NCBI RefSeq assembly: GCF_003574655.1 | Contig: NZ_QNUM01000003.1 | Coordinates: 186,001 to 250,000, forward strand | Direction of reading: 5' to 3' | Length of the DNA: 64,000 bases | Origin: Cohaesibacter haloalkalitolerans | GTDB taxonomy: Bacteria > Pseudomonadota > Alphaproteobacteria > Rhizobiales > Cohaesibacteraceae | Part shown: positions 20,870 to 30,671 of the stretch, piece after piece | Position numbering within the stretch: the stretch's first letter is position 1 | Layout: every line of letters begins with the position of its first letter | Program-made: the position numbers and the translations under genes | Notes under the pieces: model-generated | What the model saw: the letters and a program-made list of their open reading frames with translations, nothing else | Database searches by the model: none | Told to the model about the DNA's origin: nothing

Positions 20870-21265
20870 TTACTGTGAGGTCGGCACCTGAGGACCACTT
20901 GGCGCCTTGCCAGTGGTGCTTTCCTTGATCTTGTTGAGTTCGTCCAGAACGCCACCACTCGGAGCGCCTTCCGTACCGGAAGCCGGAGCTGTCTGGTTCT
21001 GTTCGACAACAGGAACCTGATCCAGAACGTCAGACGGCTTGGTCTTCATGCCAGCCAGAATGGTCAGCCCCAGAGAGGTGATGAAGAAACCAGTTGCCAG
21101 AATAGCCGTGGTCCGGGTCAAAAGGTTGGCTGCACCGCGACCGGACATAAAGCCGCCGCCGCCACCACCGATTCCCAGTGCGCCGCCTTCCGAGCGCTGC
21201 AACAGCACTACGATAACAAGCGCGCCAACTAGCAGCAGGTGAATGACAATTAATACTGATTCCAT
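20870..21265 (-). CDS. secG: Preprotein translocase subunit SecG
   Basis: A 131-residue protein beginning MESVLIVIHLLLVGALVIVVLLQRSEGG, the standard SecG first membrane helix and cytoplasmic loop (L-Q-R-S-E-G-G-x-L-G), then a Gly-rich loop, a second membrane helix (about 50-72, LTRTTAILATGFFITSLGL), and a Pro/Ser/Ala-rich tail. SecG supports SecYE in protein export. The ATG at 21265 is chosen over 21331. The order secG-pyrG, with tpiA on the other side, is common in this group. Confidence 0.93.
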   Translation of the reverse strand: MESVLIVIHLLLVGALVIVVLLQRSEGGALGIGGGGGGFMSGRGAANLLTRTTAILATGFFITSLGLTILAGMKTKPSDVLDQVPVVEQNQTAPASGTEGAPSGGVLDELNKIKESTTGKAPSGPQVPTSQ

Positions 21266-21500
21266 CGTCTGGGCCGTCTCTAAAACAGTCAATCGGGCCC
21301 AAAGGTCAGAGGCCCGATACACAAGGTTCATATAATCTGCGTCGTCTTCTACAACAAGACTTCCCGCAATTCCAGTGCCAACGGCACTTTTTTCCTTGGC
21401 TCATGTCACCATTTGGGAACAAGACTCACAAAGAACAAGCCCCGAAGCGCTTTGCCAAGCAAACTTCGAGGCCGGAATGTCCGCCAGTCAGGGCGAAAGC

Positions 21501-22247
21501 CTATTTGTAGGCAGCAATGATGCCGAGGAAATCGGCAGCCTTCAGGCTGGCACCACCAACAAGGGCACCATCAACGTTGGCAACTGCCATCAGTTCCTTG
21601 GCGTTGCTCGGTTTTACGGAGCCACCATAGAGCAGACGCATGTTGGCGCCTTCTGCACCGAATGCCTTGACCAGCTCGTCGCGCATGAATTTGTGCACTT
21701 CAGCAACGTCGTCAGCAGTTGGCGTAAGGCCAGTGCCGATAGCCCAGACCGGTTCGTAGGCGATCACGGTGTTGGCAGCGGTTGCCCCGGCAGGAATGGA
21801 ACCTTCCAGCTGGAAGCCCACGACATTGAGGGTTTCGCCGGATTTGCGTTCGGCTTCGGTTTCACCAACGCAGATGATGGCAACCAGGTTCTGCTCCCAG
21901 GCAGCCTTTGCCTTGGCATTGACGACTTCGTTGGTTTCGCCATGGTCGGCGCGACGCTCGGAGTGGCCAACGATAACGGCGGAAGCGCCTGCATCAGCCA
22001 GCATCTGGGCAGAGATATCGCCGGTGTGTGCGCCGGAAACATTGAAATGGCAATCCTGAGCACCGATAGCAACTGCGCTGCCAGCAGCCTTTTCAGCGAA
22101 AGCGGCAACAAGCGTGGTCGGCGGACAGATCATCGTTTCCACCTGCGCAGCCAGATCAAAGCCTTCGATCAGTGCGTCCAGCTCAACAGCGGAGGCTTTC
22201 AGCCCGTTCATCTTCCAGTTACCGGCCACAAGCGGTTTGATGCTCAT
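21501..22247 (-). CDS. tpiA: Triosephosphate isomerase
   Basis: TpiA interconverts dihydroxyacetone phosphate and glyceraldehyde 3-phosphate. The 248-residue protein contains all catalytic landmarks: Lys in A-G-N-W-K-M-N-G, His in G-H-S-E-R-R, Glu in [11 protein letters not shown], and the phosphate-binding L-Y-G-G-S-V-K and V-G-G-A-S-L. AAGGAG is 8 bases before the ATG. Divergent from ppiD. Confidence 0.97.
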   Translation of the reverse strand: MSIKPLVAGNWKMNGLKASAVELDALIEGFDLAAQVETMICPPTTLVAAFAEKAAGSAVAIGAQDCHFNVSGAHTGDISAQMLADAGASAVIVGHSERRADHGETNEVVNAKAKAAWEQNLVAIICVGETEAERKSGETLNVVGFQLEGSIPAGATAANTVIAYEPVWAIGTGLTPTADDVAEVHKFMRDELVKAFGAEGANMRLLYGGSVKPSNAKELMAVANVDGALVGGASLKAADFLGIIAAYK

Positions 22248-22649
22248 ATGTCTGCTCCTTCCAATATTTCAGATATCGGCAATAGAATGTGTTCCGTCGA
22301 ATATGTCAATGATCGATACCAAGATCGCCCATGGCGATATTCAACTTTAGCATTAAAGGTCATACCTTGCCCGTTTGAAAAATGCACGACACCGCAGCAA
22401 AGGTTGATCAGTTACCCCCTATTTTCCGGCCTTTTGCCCGGACAATCCCGCCAGTTGGCAATCTTTTTGCGTACAAATCAGTCTCCATCCCCATTTCCGC
22501 CTCCTTTTCTGGACTGATTGGGTTGCGGCAACGGATCGAGCTTTCTATGATCCGGCAAATATTTTGGAAAGGCGGATGCAGACGCAAAAGACGTTTCAAA
22601 GGCGCGCTTTATCAGGTCTGGTCCGTGGGAAAGAAGGACACACCATCCC
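22248..22649. other. Divergent intergenic region tpiA / ppiD
   Basis: About 400 bases with no supported gene; both promoters must lie here. No clear operator or hairpin was seen. AAGGA lies about 11 bases before the ppiD start. Confidence 0.5.
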
Positions 22650-24530
22650 ATGATGGAATTTATGCGTTCGATGGCTTCGGGATTCATTGCAAAGATCCTG
22701 ATGCTGCTTCTGGTTTTGAGTTTTGCGATCTGGGGCATAGCCGACGTGTTCGGGCGATTTGGTCAAAGCGCCATTGCCACCGTTGGAGACACCGAGATCG
22801 ACGCCCGTGATTTTCAGAGCGAACTGCTGCTTGAAGTGAACAGCCTGTCGAGCCGGCTGGGTCAGCGCCTTACGGCCGCACAGACCCAGGCCTTTGGCGT
22901 GCCCAACCAGGTTCTCGGACGCATGATCAACGAAGCAACACTCAATGATCTGGCAAGCACCTTCAACATGGGGCTGTCGTCAACCGAGCTGGCCAAGAGG
23001 ATTGCCGAGGAACCGGCCTTCCAGACGGCAGGCAAGTTCAACCGCAACCAGATGGCTCTGGTGCTGCGCAATGCCGGTACCACCGAAGACCGCTATGTCA
23101 CCAACCGCGAAGAGCTGGAAGTCCGTCGCCAGCTGGCGCAGGGGCTGACCGGCAATTCGGCCATTTCCAACACCGCCCTGAAAATCTTCAACGACTTCAG
23201 CTTCGAAAAACGCGACATCCGCTACCTTGCCCTCAAGGAAGCCGGTCTTGACACCATCGAGGATCCGTCTGACGAGGCTCTGAAGACCTATTATGAAGAC
23301 AACAAGGTGGCCTTCCGTGCACCAGAATACCGCTCCTTTGTCGTTCTGAAACTGGAACCGGGCGACATCATGGACCCGTCTGCGGTTACCGATGAAGACG
23401 CCAAGACCTACTATGAAAGCGTCTCCAACCGTTTCGTGCAGCCGGAAAAACGCCAGATGCAGCAGATTCTGTTCGGTTCCAAGGAAGACGCAGATGCAGC
23501 TCTTGCCAAGATCAAGGCTGGCGCCAGTTTTGACGACATCATGGCGGAACGCAACCTGACCGAATCCGACGTCGACTTCGGGCTGATGGCCAAGGCCGAT
23601 ATCGCCGACCCGGCGGCTGCCGACGCCATCTTCTCGCTCGATGAAGGCGCTGTCTCGGACGTTGTCGAGGGCCAGTTCGGCTTCCTTCTGCTGCGCAACG
23701 TCAAGACCGTACCGACCCAGACTTCTCCGTTCGAGGATGTCAAGGATCAGCTCAAGGCCGAAATCGCTGGCGATCGGGCCAACGGCGAAGTGATGAGCGT
23801 CTATGACAATGTCGAAGACATGCGTGCCGGTGGGTCGACGCTTGAAGAGATCTCCCAGAAGCTCAACCTGAAGCTACGCACGGTTACGCCGATTTCCAAG
23901 GCTGGCGAGCTGGAAGATGGCAACAAGGTAACGGACCTGCCTGAGCAGGAAAAACTGCTGACCTCGGTCTTTGACACGGATGTCGACTACGAAGCCGACC
24001 CGATCGACATCGGCAACACCGGTTTTGCCTGGTTCCGCGTGACCAACATCGTCGCCAGCCGCGACCGCGACCTTGATGAAGTCAAGGACGACGTCGTCAA
24101 GGCCTGGAAGGAAAACGAGCGGACCGACCGCAATGCTGTGCTCGCCGGTGACATCCTCAAGGAACTCAAGGCTGGCAAGACCCTCGACGACGTCGCCACG
24201 GAACGCGGTCTGACCATCGCCACGGCAACCGATGTCACCCGTCAGGTGCACAAGGACCTGCCCGCTTCTGCTGTTGATCAGGCCTTTGCTGGCCCGCTCA
24301 ATCACATGGCAACCGCCGTTGATGGTGAAACCCAGTATGTTCTGGAAGTGGTCAAGGTCACCGCCCCCGAGTTCAATCCGGATGCGCTGGAACTTGAATC
24401 GGTCAAGGCGCGTCTCAATGAAAACGCCAGCACGGACCTGCTCTCCCAGCTGAGTGCAGCCATCCTGAGCAAACTCGGCTATACGGTGAACGAGGCCATG
24501 CTCAATCAGGTCGTCAGCGCCGCCCGCTAG
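22650..24530 (+). CDS. ppiD: Periplasmic peptidyl-prolyl isomerase PpiD (SurA N-terminal / parvulin)
   Basis: A 626-residue inner-membrane-anchored chaperone. Residues 1-12 are cytoplasmic, 13-34 (FIAKILMLLLVLSFAIWGIADV) form the membrane anchor, followed by a SurA-type N-terminal helical domain and a parvulin-like domain at about 245-350 (QMQQILFGSKEDADAALAKI and then F-G-L-M-A, with V-V-E-G-Q-F-G-F-L-L-L-R). A second, less conserved parvulin-like region follows. It helps newly exported proteins fold at the Sec exit. A second ATG one codon in is equally possible as start. It leads the ppiD-trpD-trpC-moaC-moeA run. Confidence 0.92.
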   Translation: MMEFMRSMASGFIAKILMLLLVLSFAIWGIADVFGRFGQSAIATVGDTEIDARDFQSELLLEVNSLSSRLGQRLTAAQTQAFGVPNQVLGRMINEATLNDLASTFNMGLSSTELAKRIAEEPAFQTAGKFNRNQMALVLRNAGTTEDRYVTNREELEVRRQLAQGLTGNSAISNTALKIFNDFSFEKRDIRYLALKEAGLDTIEDPSDEALKTYYEDNKVAFRAPEYRSFVVLKLEPGDIMDPSAVTDEDAKTYYESVSNRFVQPEKRQMQQILFGSKEDADAALAKIKAGASFDDIMAERNLTESDVDFGLMAKADIADPAAADAIFSLDEGAVSDVVEGQFGFLLLRNVKTVPTQTSPFEDVKDQLKAEIAGDRANGEVMSVYDNVEDMRAGGSTLEEISQKLNLKLRTVTPISKAGELEDGNKVTDLPEQEKLLTSVFDTDVDYEADPIDIGNTGFAWFRVTNIVASRDRDLDEVKDDVVKAWKENERTDRNAVLAGDILKELKAGKTLDDVATERGLTIATATDVTRQVHKDLPASAVDQAFAGPLNHMATAVDGETQYVLEVVKVTAPEFNPDALELESVKARLNENASTDLLSQLSAAILSKLGYTVNEAMLNQVVSAAR

Positions 24531-24697
24531 AGGTGGCCGACGCAATATTTGTCCGGGGCGTCTTTACAAAGAGGTCGAAAAATCGCCCATTGCGATGCCC
24601 CGGATACGTCATCTGTGATCATCAGAGACGTGCAATCCAATTCAGTCGACCCAGCCAATCTCCGACCGGGCCGTAAGATACAGTCGGGAGCAATCCA

Positions 24698-25720
24698 ATG
24701 GAAGAAATGAAACCCCTTCTCGCGAAGGTGGCTGACGGCAAGTGTCTCAGCCAGCAGGAGGCAGCGGATGCCTTTGACATCATCCTGAGCGGAGAAGCCT
24801 CTCCGGCGCAAATGGCCGCCCTGTTGATGGGCCTGCGCCTGCGTGGCGAAACGGTTGAGGAAATCACCGGGGCCGTATCGAAAATGCGCGAAAAGATGCT
24901 GCGCGTTGACGCCCCCGAGGACGTTGTCGACATTGTGGGAACCGGTGGCACCGGCACCAAGAAATACAACATCTCCTCCTGCTCGGCTGTTGTCATGGCG
25001 GCGGGCGGTGTCAAGGTTGCCAAGCACGGCAACCGGGCTGTCTCGTCCCTCTCCGGCTCTGGCGATGTGCTCTCGACCCTTGGCGTCAACCTCCAGCAGG
25101 ATAGTGCTGGCGTGACCCGTTGCATCGAGGAAGCTGGCATCGGCTTCATGTTCGCCCCCAACCATCACACCGCCATGCGCTTTGTCGGCCCGACCCGCGT
25201 CGAGCTGGGCATCCGCACCATCTTCAACCTGATCGGCCCGCTTTCCAACCCGGCTGGCGCAACCCGTCAGGTGCTTGGTGTCTATGATCCCAAGTGGCTG
25301 GTGCCATTTGCCGAAACACTGCGCAATCTCGATGGCAAGTTCATCTGGGCGGTGTATGGCGCCGGCGGCCTTGACGAGATTTCAACACTGGGCGAAACTC
25401 AGGTGGCCCAGCTCAAGGATGGCGAGATCACCGAATTCACCCTTGTCCCCGAGGACTATGGCATCAAGCGCGTGACCATCGAGGACGTGCGTGGCGGCGA
25501 CTGCCAACACAATGCCAAGGCCCTCACCGCTGTTCTTGAAGGCGAAAAGGGCGCATACCGGGACATTGTCCTGATGAACGCTGCCGCTGGCCTTCTGTTG
25601 GGCGATAAGGTATCCGACTACAAGGAAGGTATCGCCCTCGCCGCTGAGCTTATTGATAGTGGCAAGGCGCTTGCGACCCTTAACAAACTGGTCGAGGTCT
25701 CCAATCGCGCCGCCGATTGA
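24698..25720 (+). CDS. trpD: Anthranilate phosphoribosyltransferase
   Basis: TrpD joins anthranilate to PRPP in tryptophan synthesis. The 340-residue protein has the PRPP-binding G-T-G-G-T-G ([17 protein letters not shown]), K-H-G-N-R-A-V-S-S, and [19 protein letters not shown]. Length is normal. No trpE or trpG is nearby, so the early pathway is encoded elsewhere. trpC follows after 17 bases. Confidence 0.96.
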   Translation: MEEMKPLLAKVADGKCLSQQEAADAFDIILSGEASPAQMAALLMGLRLRGETVEEITGAVSKMREKMLRVDAPEDVVDIVGTGGTGTKKYNISSCSAVVMAAGGVKVAKHGNRAVSSLSGSGDVLSTLGVNLQQDSAGVTRCIEEAGIGFMFAPNHHTAMRFVGPTRVELGIRTIFNLIGPLSNPAGATRQVLGVYDPKWLVPFAETLRNLDGKFIWAVYGAGGLDEISTLGETQVAQLKDGEITEFTLVPEDYGIKRVTIEDVRGGDCQHNAKALTAVLEGEKGAYRDIVLMNAAAGLLLGDKVSDYKEGIALAAELIDSGKALATLNKLVEVSNRAAD

Positions 25721-25737
25721 AGCAGGAGGACCCCCTG

Positions 25738-26535
25738 ATGGCAGACATTCTCAAAAAGATCGAAGCCTACAAGCGCGAGGAAATCGCCGCCGCAAAGCTT
25801 CACACGACCGTTGCAGATCTCAAGGCGCGCATCGCCGATCAGGCTCCCATGCGCGGCTTCTACAATGCGTTGAAGGCCAAGGTGGACGATGGCCATTATG
25901 GCCTCATTGCCGAGGTCAAGAAGGCAAGCCCGTCCAAGGGGCTCATCCGCGCCGATTTCGATCCGCCCAAGCTGGCCAAGGCCTATGAGGAAGGTGGCGC
26001 GGCCTGCCTGTCAGTTCTGACCGACAGCCCTTCGTTTCAGGGCCACCCGGATTTTCTCATTGCCGCGCGCAATGCGGTGTCGCTGCCCGTCTTGCGCAAG
26101 GACTTCCTGTTCGAGCCCTATCAGGTCTATGAGGCCCGGGCATGGGGGGCAGACTGCATTCTCATCATCATGGCTGCGATTACCGACGACGAAGCCAAGG
26201 CACTGGAAGAGACCGCCCTTGAGCTTGGCCTTGATGTCCTCGTCGAAGTGCACAACAGGGAAGAGCTGGAGCGGGCCCTTACCCATCTTACCTCGCCTCT
26301 GATCGGCATCAACAACCGCAACCTCAAGACCTTCGAGACAACCTTGCAGACTTCGATTGATCTGGCCCCTCTGGTGCCGGACGACAAGCTGCTGGTTGGC
26401 GAAAGCGGACTGTTCACGCCGCGGGATCTGGCCCTTCTGGCAGCAGAAGCCAACATCCACGCCTTCCTGATCGGCGAAAGCCTGATGCGTCAGGAGGATG
26501 TGACCGCCGCGACCCGGAACCTTCTGGCGCTCTAG
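25738..26535 (+). CDS. trpC: Indole-3-glycerol phosphate synthase
   Basis: TrpC closes the indole ring in tryptophan synthesis. The 265-residue (beta/alpha)8 barrel contains the conserved [26 protein letters not shown] (catalytic Lys), [14 protein letters not shown] and G-E-S-G motifs. The ATG at 25738 with AGGAGG a few bases upstream is preferred over 25717, which would overlap the trpD stop. Confidence 0.96.
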   Translation: MADILKKIEAYKREEIAAAKLHTTVADLKARIADQAPMRGFYNALKAKVDDGHYGLIAEVKKASPSKGLIRADFDPPKLAKAYEEGGAACLSVLTDSPSFQGHPDFLIAARNAVSLPVLRKDFLFEPYQVYEARAWGADCILIIMAAITDDEAKALEETALELGLDVLVEVHNREELERALTHLTSPLIGINNRNLKTFETTLQTSIDLAPLVPDDKLLVGESGLFTPRDLALLAAEANIHAFLIGESLMRQEDVTAATRNLLAL

Positions 26536-26581
26536 AAGCCGGAAGGCCATCATCTGTTTCCCAATTTTCAGAGAGAAAGAA

Positions 26582-27076
26582 ATGAGCGACACCAAACTGA
26601 CCCATCTGGACGAAACCGGTGCCGCCAATATGGTGGACGTATCCGACAAGGCACCGACCGTGCGCGTTGCCGTGGCAACCGCCAAAGTGATCATGAAGCC
26701 TGAAACGCTGGCCCTGATCCTTGGCGGCAAGTCAAAGAAAGGCGATGTTCTGGCAACCGCCCGCATCGCCGGGATCATGGCCGCCAAACGGACCCACGAG
26801 CTGATTCCCCTTTGCCACCCGCTGGCCCTTTCCAAGGTGTCGATCGACATCGATGCCGACCACGCCCTGCCCGGCCTTGTGGTCACGGCCATGGCCAAAC
26901 TGACCGGACAGACCGGTGTCGAGATGGAAGCACTCACTGCGGCGTCTGTCGCCAGCCTCACGGTCTATGACATGGCCAAGGCCGTCGACAAGGGCATGAT
27001 CATCAGCGACGTCCGCCTCCTGGAAAAGATGGGCGGCAAGTCGGGCCATTGGCAGGCCGACAAGTCCGATACATAG
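26582..27076 (+). CDS. moaC: Cyclic pyranopterin monophosphate synthase
   Basis: MoaC acts after MoaA in molybdenum cofactor synthesis. The 164-residue protein has [15 protein letters not shown] near the start, the K-x-x-K pair in [18 protein letters not shown] and the [12 protein letters not shown] motif with the catalytic acid. AGAGAAAG precedes the ATG. moeA starts 11 bases downstream. Confidence 0.96.
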   Translation: MSDTKLTHLDETGAANMVDVSDKAPTVRVAVATAKVIMKPETLALILGGKSKKGDVLATARIAGIMAAKRTHELIPLCHPLALSKVSIDIDADHALPGLVVTAMAKLTGQTGVEMEALTAASVASLTVYDMAKAVDKGMIISDVRLLEKMGGKSGHWQADKSDT

Positions 27077-27087
27077 GAAACCCATCA

Positions 27088-28290
27088 ATGTCTCTTCTGA
27101 AAGTGGAAGACGCACTGGCGCAGCTGCTCGCCGACGTCTCACCGACCGAAACAGAAAATGTTTCCCTGCACAATGCCACCGGTCGTGTGCTCGCCGTGGA
27201 CCTCAAGGCACAGCGGACCCAACCGCCCTTCAACGCATCTGCCATGGATGGCTACGCCATCCGGGCCGACAACATCCGCGAGCTGCCCACCAAGTTGCAG
27301 ATCGTGGGGGAAGTGCCCGCTGGCTACGTCTTCCCGGACATAGTGCACAACTGGGAAGCCGTCAGGATCTTCACCGGTGCTCCGGTGCCTGAAGGCGCCG
27401 ACGCTGTTGTCATGCAGGAAAAGACCGAACGCGACGGCGCCTTCGTCTCCATCTTGCAGCAGGTTCCGAAGGGCAACAACATTCGCCCCGCCGGTCAGGA
27501 CTTCAAGGAAGGCGAGGTTCTTCTCAAGCGCGGCACGGAGCTGACCTATCGTCATCTGGCGCTCGCGGCATCGATGAACCATGCCGTCGTGCCGGTCTAC
27601 CGGCGTCCGGTGATCGCGATCCTCTCCACTGGTGACGAGCTCGTCCTGCCCGGCGACAAGCCATCTGATGGCCAGATCATCGCGTCCAACAATTTCGCCA
27701 TCGCCTCCTTCGCCCAGACCATCGGCGCCGATGTTCTGGACCTCGGCATTGCCCGCGACGACATGACGGAAATTTCGACAACCATCGAGAAGGCCGTCGC
27801 CGCAAGGGTCGACTGTCTGGTGACAATCGGCGGTGTTTCGGTTGGTGATCATGATCTGGTTCAGGACGCCCTGAAAACGGCTGGCATGGATCTCACCTTC
27901 TGGCGCATCGCCATGCGTCCGGGCAAGCCTTTGCTTGCTGGCAATCTCGGGGCCACCCGCGTGTTGGGCCTTCCCGGCAACCCGGTTTCCTCGATGAGCT
28001 GCGCCATCCTGTTCCTGCAGCCGATGATCCGCAAGATGCTTGGCAAGGAAGGCCCCTACCGGATTGATCCGGCCATTTGTGCCAGCCCACTGCCCGCGAA
28101 TGACTATCGACAGAGCTACATGCGTGCACGCCTTGGCAAGGATGCCGAGGGTCGTGCCGTTGCTTCGCTGTTCTCCGATCAGGACAGCTCCAAGCTGGCA
28201 AGCTTTGCCGAGGCCGATTGCCTGATCGTCCGCCCGCCAGACGCTCCGGCGAGCAAGGCAGGCGCACCCTGCCAGATCCTCATTCTTTAA
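27088..28290 (+). CDS. moeA: Molybdopterin molybdenumtransferase MoeA
   Basis: MoeA inserts molybdenum into molybdopterin-AMP. The 400-residue protein shows F-N-A-S-A-M-D-G-Y-A-I, I-F-T-G-A-P-V-P-E-G-A-D-A-V-V, I-L-S-T-G-D-E-L-V, the T-I-G-G-V-S-V-G-D-H-D motif, and L-P-G-N-P-V-S-S, all typical of the family. The ATG at 27088 is chosen over 27049, which would extend into moaC. It ends the ppiD-trpDC-moaC-moeA run at a strong terminator. Confidence 0.96.
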   Translation: MSLLKVEDALAQLLADVSPTETENVSLHNATGRVLAVDLKAQRTQPPFNASAMDGYAIRADNIRELPTKLQIVGEVPAGYVFPDIVHNWEAVRIFTGAPVPEGADAVVMQEKTERDGAFVSILQQVPKGNNIRPAGQDFKEGEVLLKRGTELTYRHLALAASMNHAVVPVYRRPVIAILSTGDELVLPGDKPSDGQIIASNNFAIASFAQTIGADVLDLGIARDDMTEISTTIEKAVAARVDCLVTIGGVSVGDHDLVQDALKTAGMDLTFWRIAMRPGKPLLAGNLGATRVLGLPGNPVSSMSCAILFLQPMIRKMLGKEGPYRIDPAICASPLPANDYRQSYMRARLGKDAEGRAVASLFSDQDSSKLASFAEADCLIVRPPDAPASKAGAPCQILIL

Positions 28291-28293
28291 TCA

Positions 28294-28327
28294 AAAAGGC
28301 CGGTCTCCTTCAGGAAGCCGGCCTTTT
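28294..28327. terminator. Bidirectional intrinsic terminator moeA / fpr
   Basis: Perfect 10-bp arms AAAAGGCCGG and CCGGCCTTTT, loop 14 bases, immediately after the moeA stop and 26 bases from the fpr stop. A and T runs on both sides make it work in both directions. Confidence 0.88.
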
Positions 28328-28352
28328 CTTCAAACTCAGTTATGGCTGCCGG

Positions 28353-29189
28353 TCAGTCGACAAAGGCACGTTCGACCACATAGCTCGCCGGGCGGGCATT
28401 GGAGCCTTCCACCAGACCGAACTTTTCCAGCATGTCCTTGGTGTCGTTCAACATCGCCATGGAGCCGCAGATCATGGCACGGTCAACTTCCGGATCTATC
28501 GGCGGAACACCAAGATCCTTGAACAGCTTGCCCGATTCCATCAGATCGGTGATACGCCCCATGCGAGGGAACTCCTGACGGGTGACCGAGGTGTAATGAA
28601 TGAGGCGACCCTTGGCGAACTCACCCACCAGCGGATCGTTGTTGCACAGCTCCACCAGCTCTTCGCCATATTTCAGCTCGTCAATCTCGCGGCAGGTGTG
28701 CGTCAGGATGACCTGATCGAACTTCTCATAGGTCTCGGGATCGCGAATAAGCGAGGCAAATGGGGCAAGCCCGGTGCCGGTCGAGAACATATAGACCCGC
28801 TTGCCCGGAATGAGCGCATCATTGACCAGCGTCCCTGTCGGCTTCTTGCGCATCAACACCGTGTCGCCCACCTTGATCTTCTGCAGATGCTCCGTCAGCG
28901 GTCCATCCGGCACCTTGATCGAGTAGAACTCGACTTCCTCGTCCCATGACGGGCTGGCAACCGAATAGGCGCGGAACACAGGCCGCTCCGCATTCGGAAG
29001 GCCGATCATGACGAATTCGCCGGAACGGAACCGGAAACTGGCGGGACGCGTGATTCTGAACTTGAACAGACGATCCGTATAGTGATGCACATGCGTGACT
29101 GTTTCTGCGAACACATTTGCCGGAATCGGAAAAGCCGATTTACTGGCGGCACTGGCGCTTGCGTGAGAGACCTCATCGGACTGCGTCAT
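28353..29189 (-). CDS. fpr: Ferredoxin--NADP+ reductase
   Basis: A 278-residue flavoenzyme transferring electrons between NADPH and ferredoxin/flavodoxin. It has R-x-Y-S-V-A-S (FRAYSVASPSWDEEVEFYS) for FAD, G-T-G-L-A-P-F-A-S-L-I for NADPH, and M-I-C-G-S-M-A-M, then a C-terminal VVERAFVD close to the usual V-E-K-A-F-V-D/E. AAGGAG lies about 8 bases before the ATG at 29189. It points away from the curli island across a 1-kb gap. Confidence 0.93.
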   Translation of the reverse strand: MTQSDEVSHASASAASKSAFPIPANVFAETVTHVHHYTDRLFKFRITRPASFRFRSGEFVMIGLPNAERPVFRAYSVASPSWDEEVEFYSIKVPDGPLTEHLQKIKVGDTVLMRKKPTGTLVNDALIPGKRVYMFSTGTGLAPFASLIRDPETYEKFDQVILTHTCREIDELKYGEELVELCNNDPLVGEFAKGRLIHYTSVTRQEFPRMGRITDLMESGKLFKDLGVPPIDPEVDRAMICGSMAMLNDTKDMLEKFGLVEGSNARPASYVVERAFVD

Positions 29190-29661
29190 TGCTTACTCCT
29201 TCAAGTTAATTCGAACCACACCCGCCGGGGGAGCGGAAAAGACCATGTCAGCACCATGGCCATTGCATCAAGACGCCTAACGCGCACCATTTCAAAGGTT
29301 GAACGGCAATTATCTGCCTGTTCGGGAAAGCACCAGACCAGACAGAACGGCTGGCGGTTTCGCGGCTATACTAACTACTATTTTTCGGCCCCGTCACCAT
29401 GTCACAAGCAAAAATCCCGCAACCTTTCATATTTTTAACAAACCGCAGACCCGGCCATCGCCAACACAGTCATGACAAGCCGGAGCCTCGTTTCCCGTCG
29501 CTTGTTAAAAGCAGTCGAGACGAATTTCAAGACAATTCCAGAAACCGGAAACGACTACAAAGTGGAGGCGTGACCGCAAAAAGGGCATCAGGATCAGCAA
29601 AGAGGCGGCAAAAACGTTAATTTCCACCGGAAGCAGACGAAATTGGATTCAATTTTTAATA

Positions 29662-29677
29662 GTTGCAATAACGCAAC
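29662..29677. promoter_or_regulatory. Palindrome GTTGC-N6-GCAAC
   Basis: A 16-base inverted repeat, GTTGCAATAACGCAAC, about 400 bases upstream of the csgF promoter. The half-site GTTGC matches the elements near all three curli promoters. Confidence 0.35.
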
Positions 29678-30030
29678 ACACCGAGACTTTGCCAGCCTTG
29701 CTTTTTGGCTCCAATGCGTTCAAATCGCAGAAATACTGAACAAATATCTTCATATATTTCAATTAGTAAAGGGATCGCGGCACCGTTGGCCTCTAGAAAT
29801 GCCGCCACGAAGTCTCCCCGGCATTGCAACCGTACAACTCGGTTTCCGCAAGCTTCGGCCATCCTGAACGCGCGCATGTCACCGAGGGCTCCATCCCGCA
29901 AGGGCCGCAATCCTCCAAGCCACGCCATGGTTCCGCACCCGCGCCTCATTCCGCTTTCTTCAATGATTCCTGAGAATTACAAAGACTCTGAAAAGGATGA
30001 CACGCCATTCTGCTTGCGCCTTTCCGCCAA

Positions 30031-30076
30031 ATTGCAACCAACATATATTTATAGTTGCATTGTTGACTATTGCAAT
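30031..30076 (+). repeat. Three TTGCA elements at the csgF promoter
   Basis: ATTGCAAC (30031-30038), GTTGCATT (30054-30061) and ATTGCAAT (30069-30076). The first two are in opposite orientation, and the third lies in the spacer of the promoter, so a bound regulator would directly affect RNA polymerase. The same core recurs ahead of the first two large curlin genes. Confidence 0.45.
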
Positions 30077-30091
30077 TCATTTAGATACAAA
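30063..30091 (+). promoter_or_regulatory. Sigma-70-type promoter of csgF-csgG
   Basis: TTGACT (30063-30068), 17-base spacer, TACAAA (30086-30091). Both boxes are near consensus and the spacing is optimal. It implies a leader of about 115 bases before the csgF start. Confidence 0.6.
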
Positions 30092-30209
30092 CCATGAGAT
30101 TGTGATTTTTATTATACATCACTTCTGGTTGTTCCCAGAATGCTGGCACCTCGAAGGACTTACGTTAGGCCATCCAGGATCGCCAGGCCTTGGCTCAGGA
30201 GACATTGAA

Positions 30210-30656
30210 TTGAGAAAAGTGATTACTGTAGTCGGCCTGCTCCTTGCAGCAAGCAGCGCCCACGCATCAGAGCTTGTCTATACGCCGGTCAATCCGACGT
30301 TCGGCGGCAGTCCGTACAACTCGTCTCATCTGCTCTCCATCGCGAGCGCCCAGAGGTCAGCAACGGCAAGCGACGCAAACAAATCCAGCTCCAGCGGAGG
30401 AACCGACAGCGGCACCACCGACAATACCGCAGCCGATCTGTTTGTCAGCCAGCTGCAGAGCCGCCTGCTTTCCGCTCTCGCCAGCCAGGTTACAGAAGCC
30501 ATCTTTGGGGACGACCCGCAGGAAAACGGCACCATCACTTTTGGGGACACGGAAATCACCTTCAACCAGACGACAGATTCCATATCTCTCGTGATCACAG
30601 ACTTCACCGATGGAACAGTGACCCATATCGAAGTTCCGCAGTTGGTTACAAACTAG
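30210..30656 (+). CDS. csgF: Curli assembly/attachment protein CsgF
   Basis: CsgF caps the CsgG pore and links nucleation of curli fibres to the secretion site. After a signal peptide (LRKVITVVGLLLAASSAHA, cleavage expected after A-H-A) the mature protein begins SELVYTPVNPTFGGSPYNSSHLL, the conserved N-terminal segment that inserts in CsgG (F/V-x-P-x-N-P-x-F-G-G-x-P-x-N). A Ser/Thr/Gly-rich linker (about 50-68) leads to a C-terminal domain. The start is TTG at 30210, decided by AGGAGA at 30197-30202, 7 bases away; the ATG at 29997 would put 71 odd residues before the signal peptide. 148 residues against about 138 in E. coli. Confidence 0.9.
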   Translation: MRKVITVVGLLLAASSAHASELVYTPVNPTFGGSPYNSSHLLSIASAQRSATASDANKSSSSGGTDSGTTDNTAADLFVSQLQSRLLSALASQVTEAIFGDDPQENGTITFGDTEITFNQTTDSISLVITDFTDGTVTHIEVPQLVTN

Positions 30657-30671
30657 CCTCTGGTTTTGAAA

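Larger units (their letters stand above)
29190..30209. other. 1-kb regulatory gap between fpr and csgF
   Basis: No gene is supported. The small minus-strand frame at 29656-29949 (97 residues) has no recognisable domain and may be a remnant. The region becomes AT-rich near 29640-29770 and 30030-30120. It contains a GTTGC-N6-GCAAC palindrome (29662-29677), the csgF promoter, and three copies of an (A/G)TTGCA(A/T) element (30031, 30054, 30069). A long leader of this kind is expected for a tightly controlled matrix operon. Confidence 0.5.

Noticed and set aside
29656-29949. 97-codon frame in the fpr-csgF gap
   Set aside because: No domain, no good ribosome binding site, and located in a regulatory gap; a decayed gene remnant remains possible.
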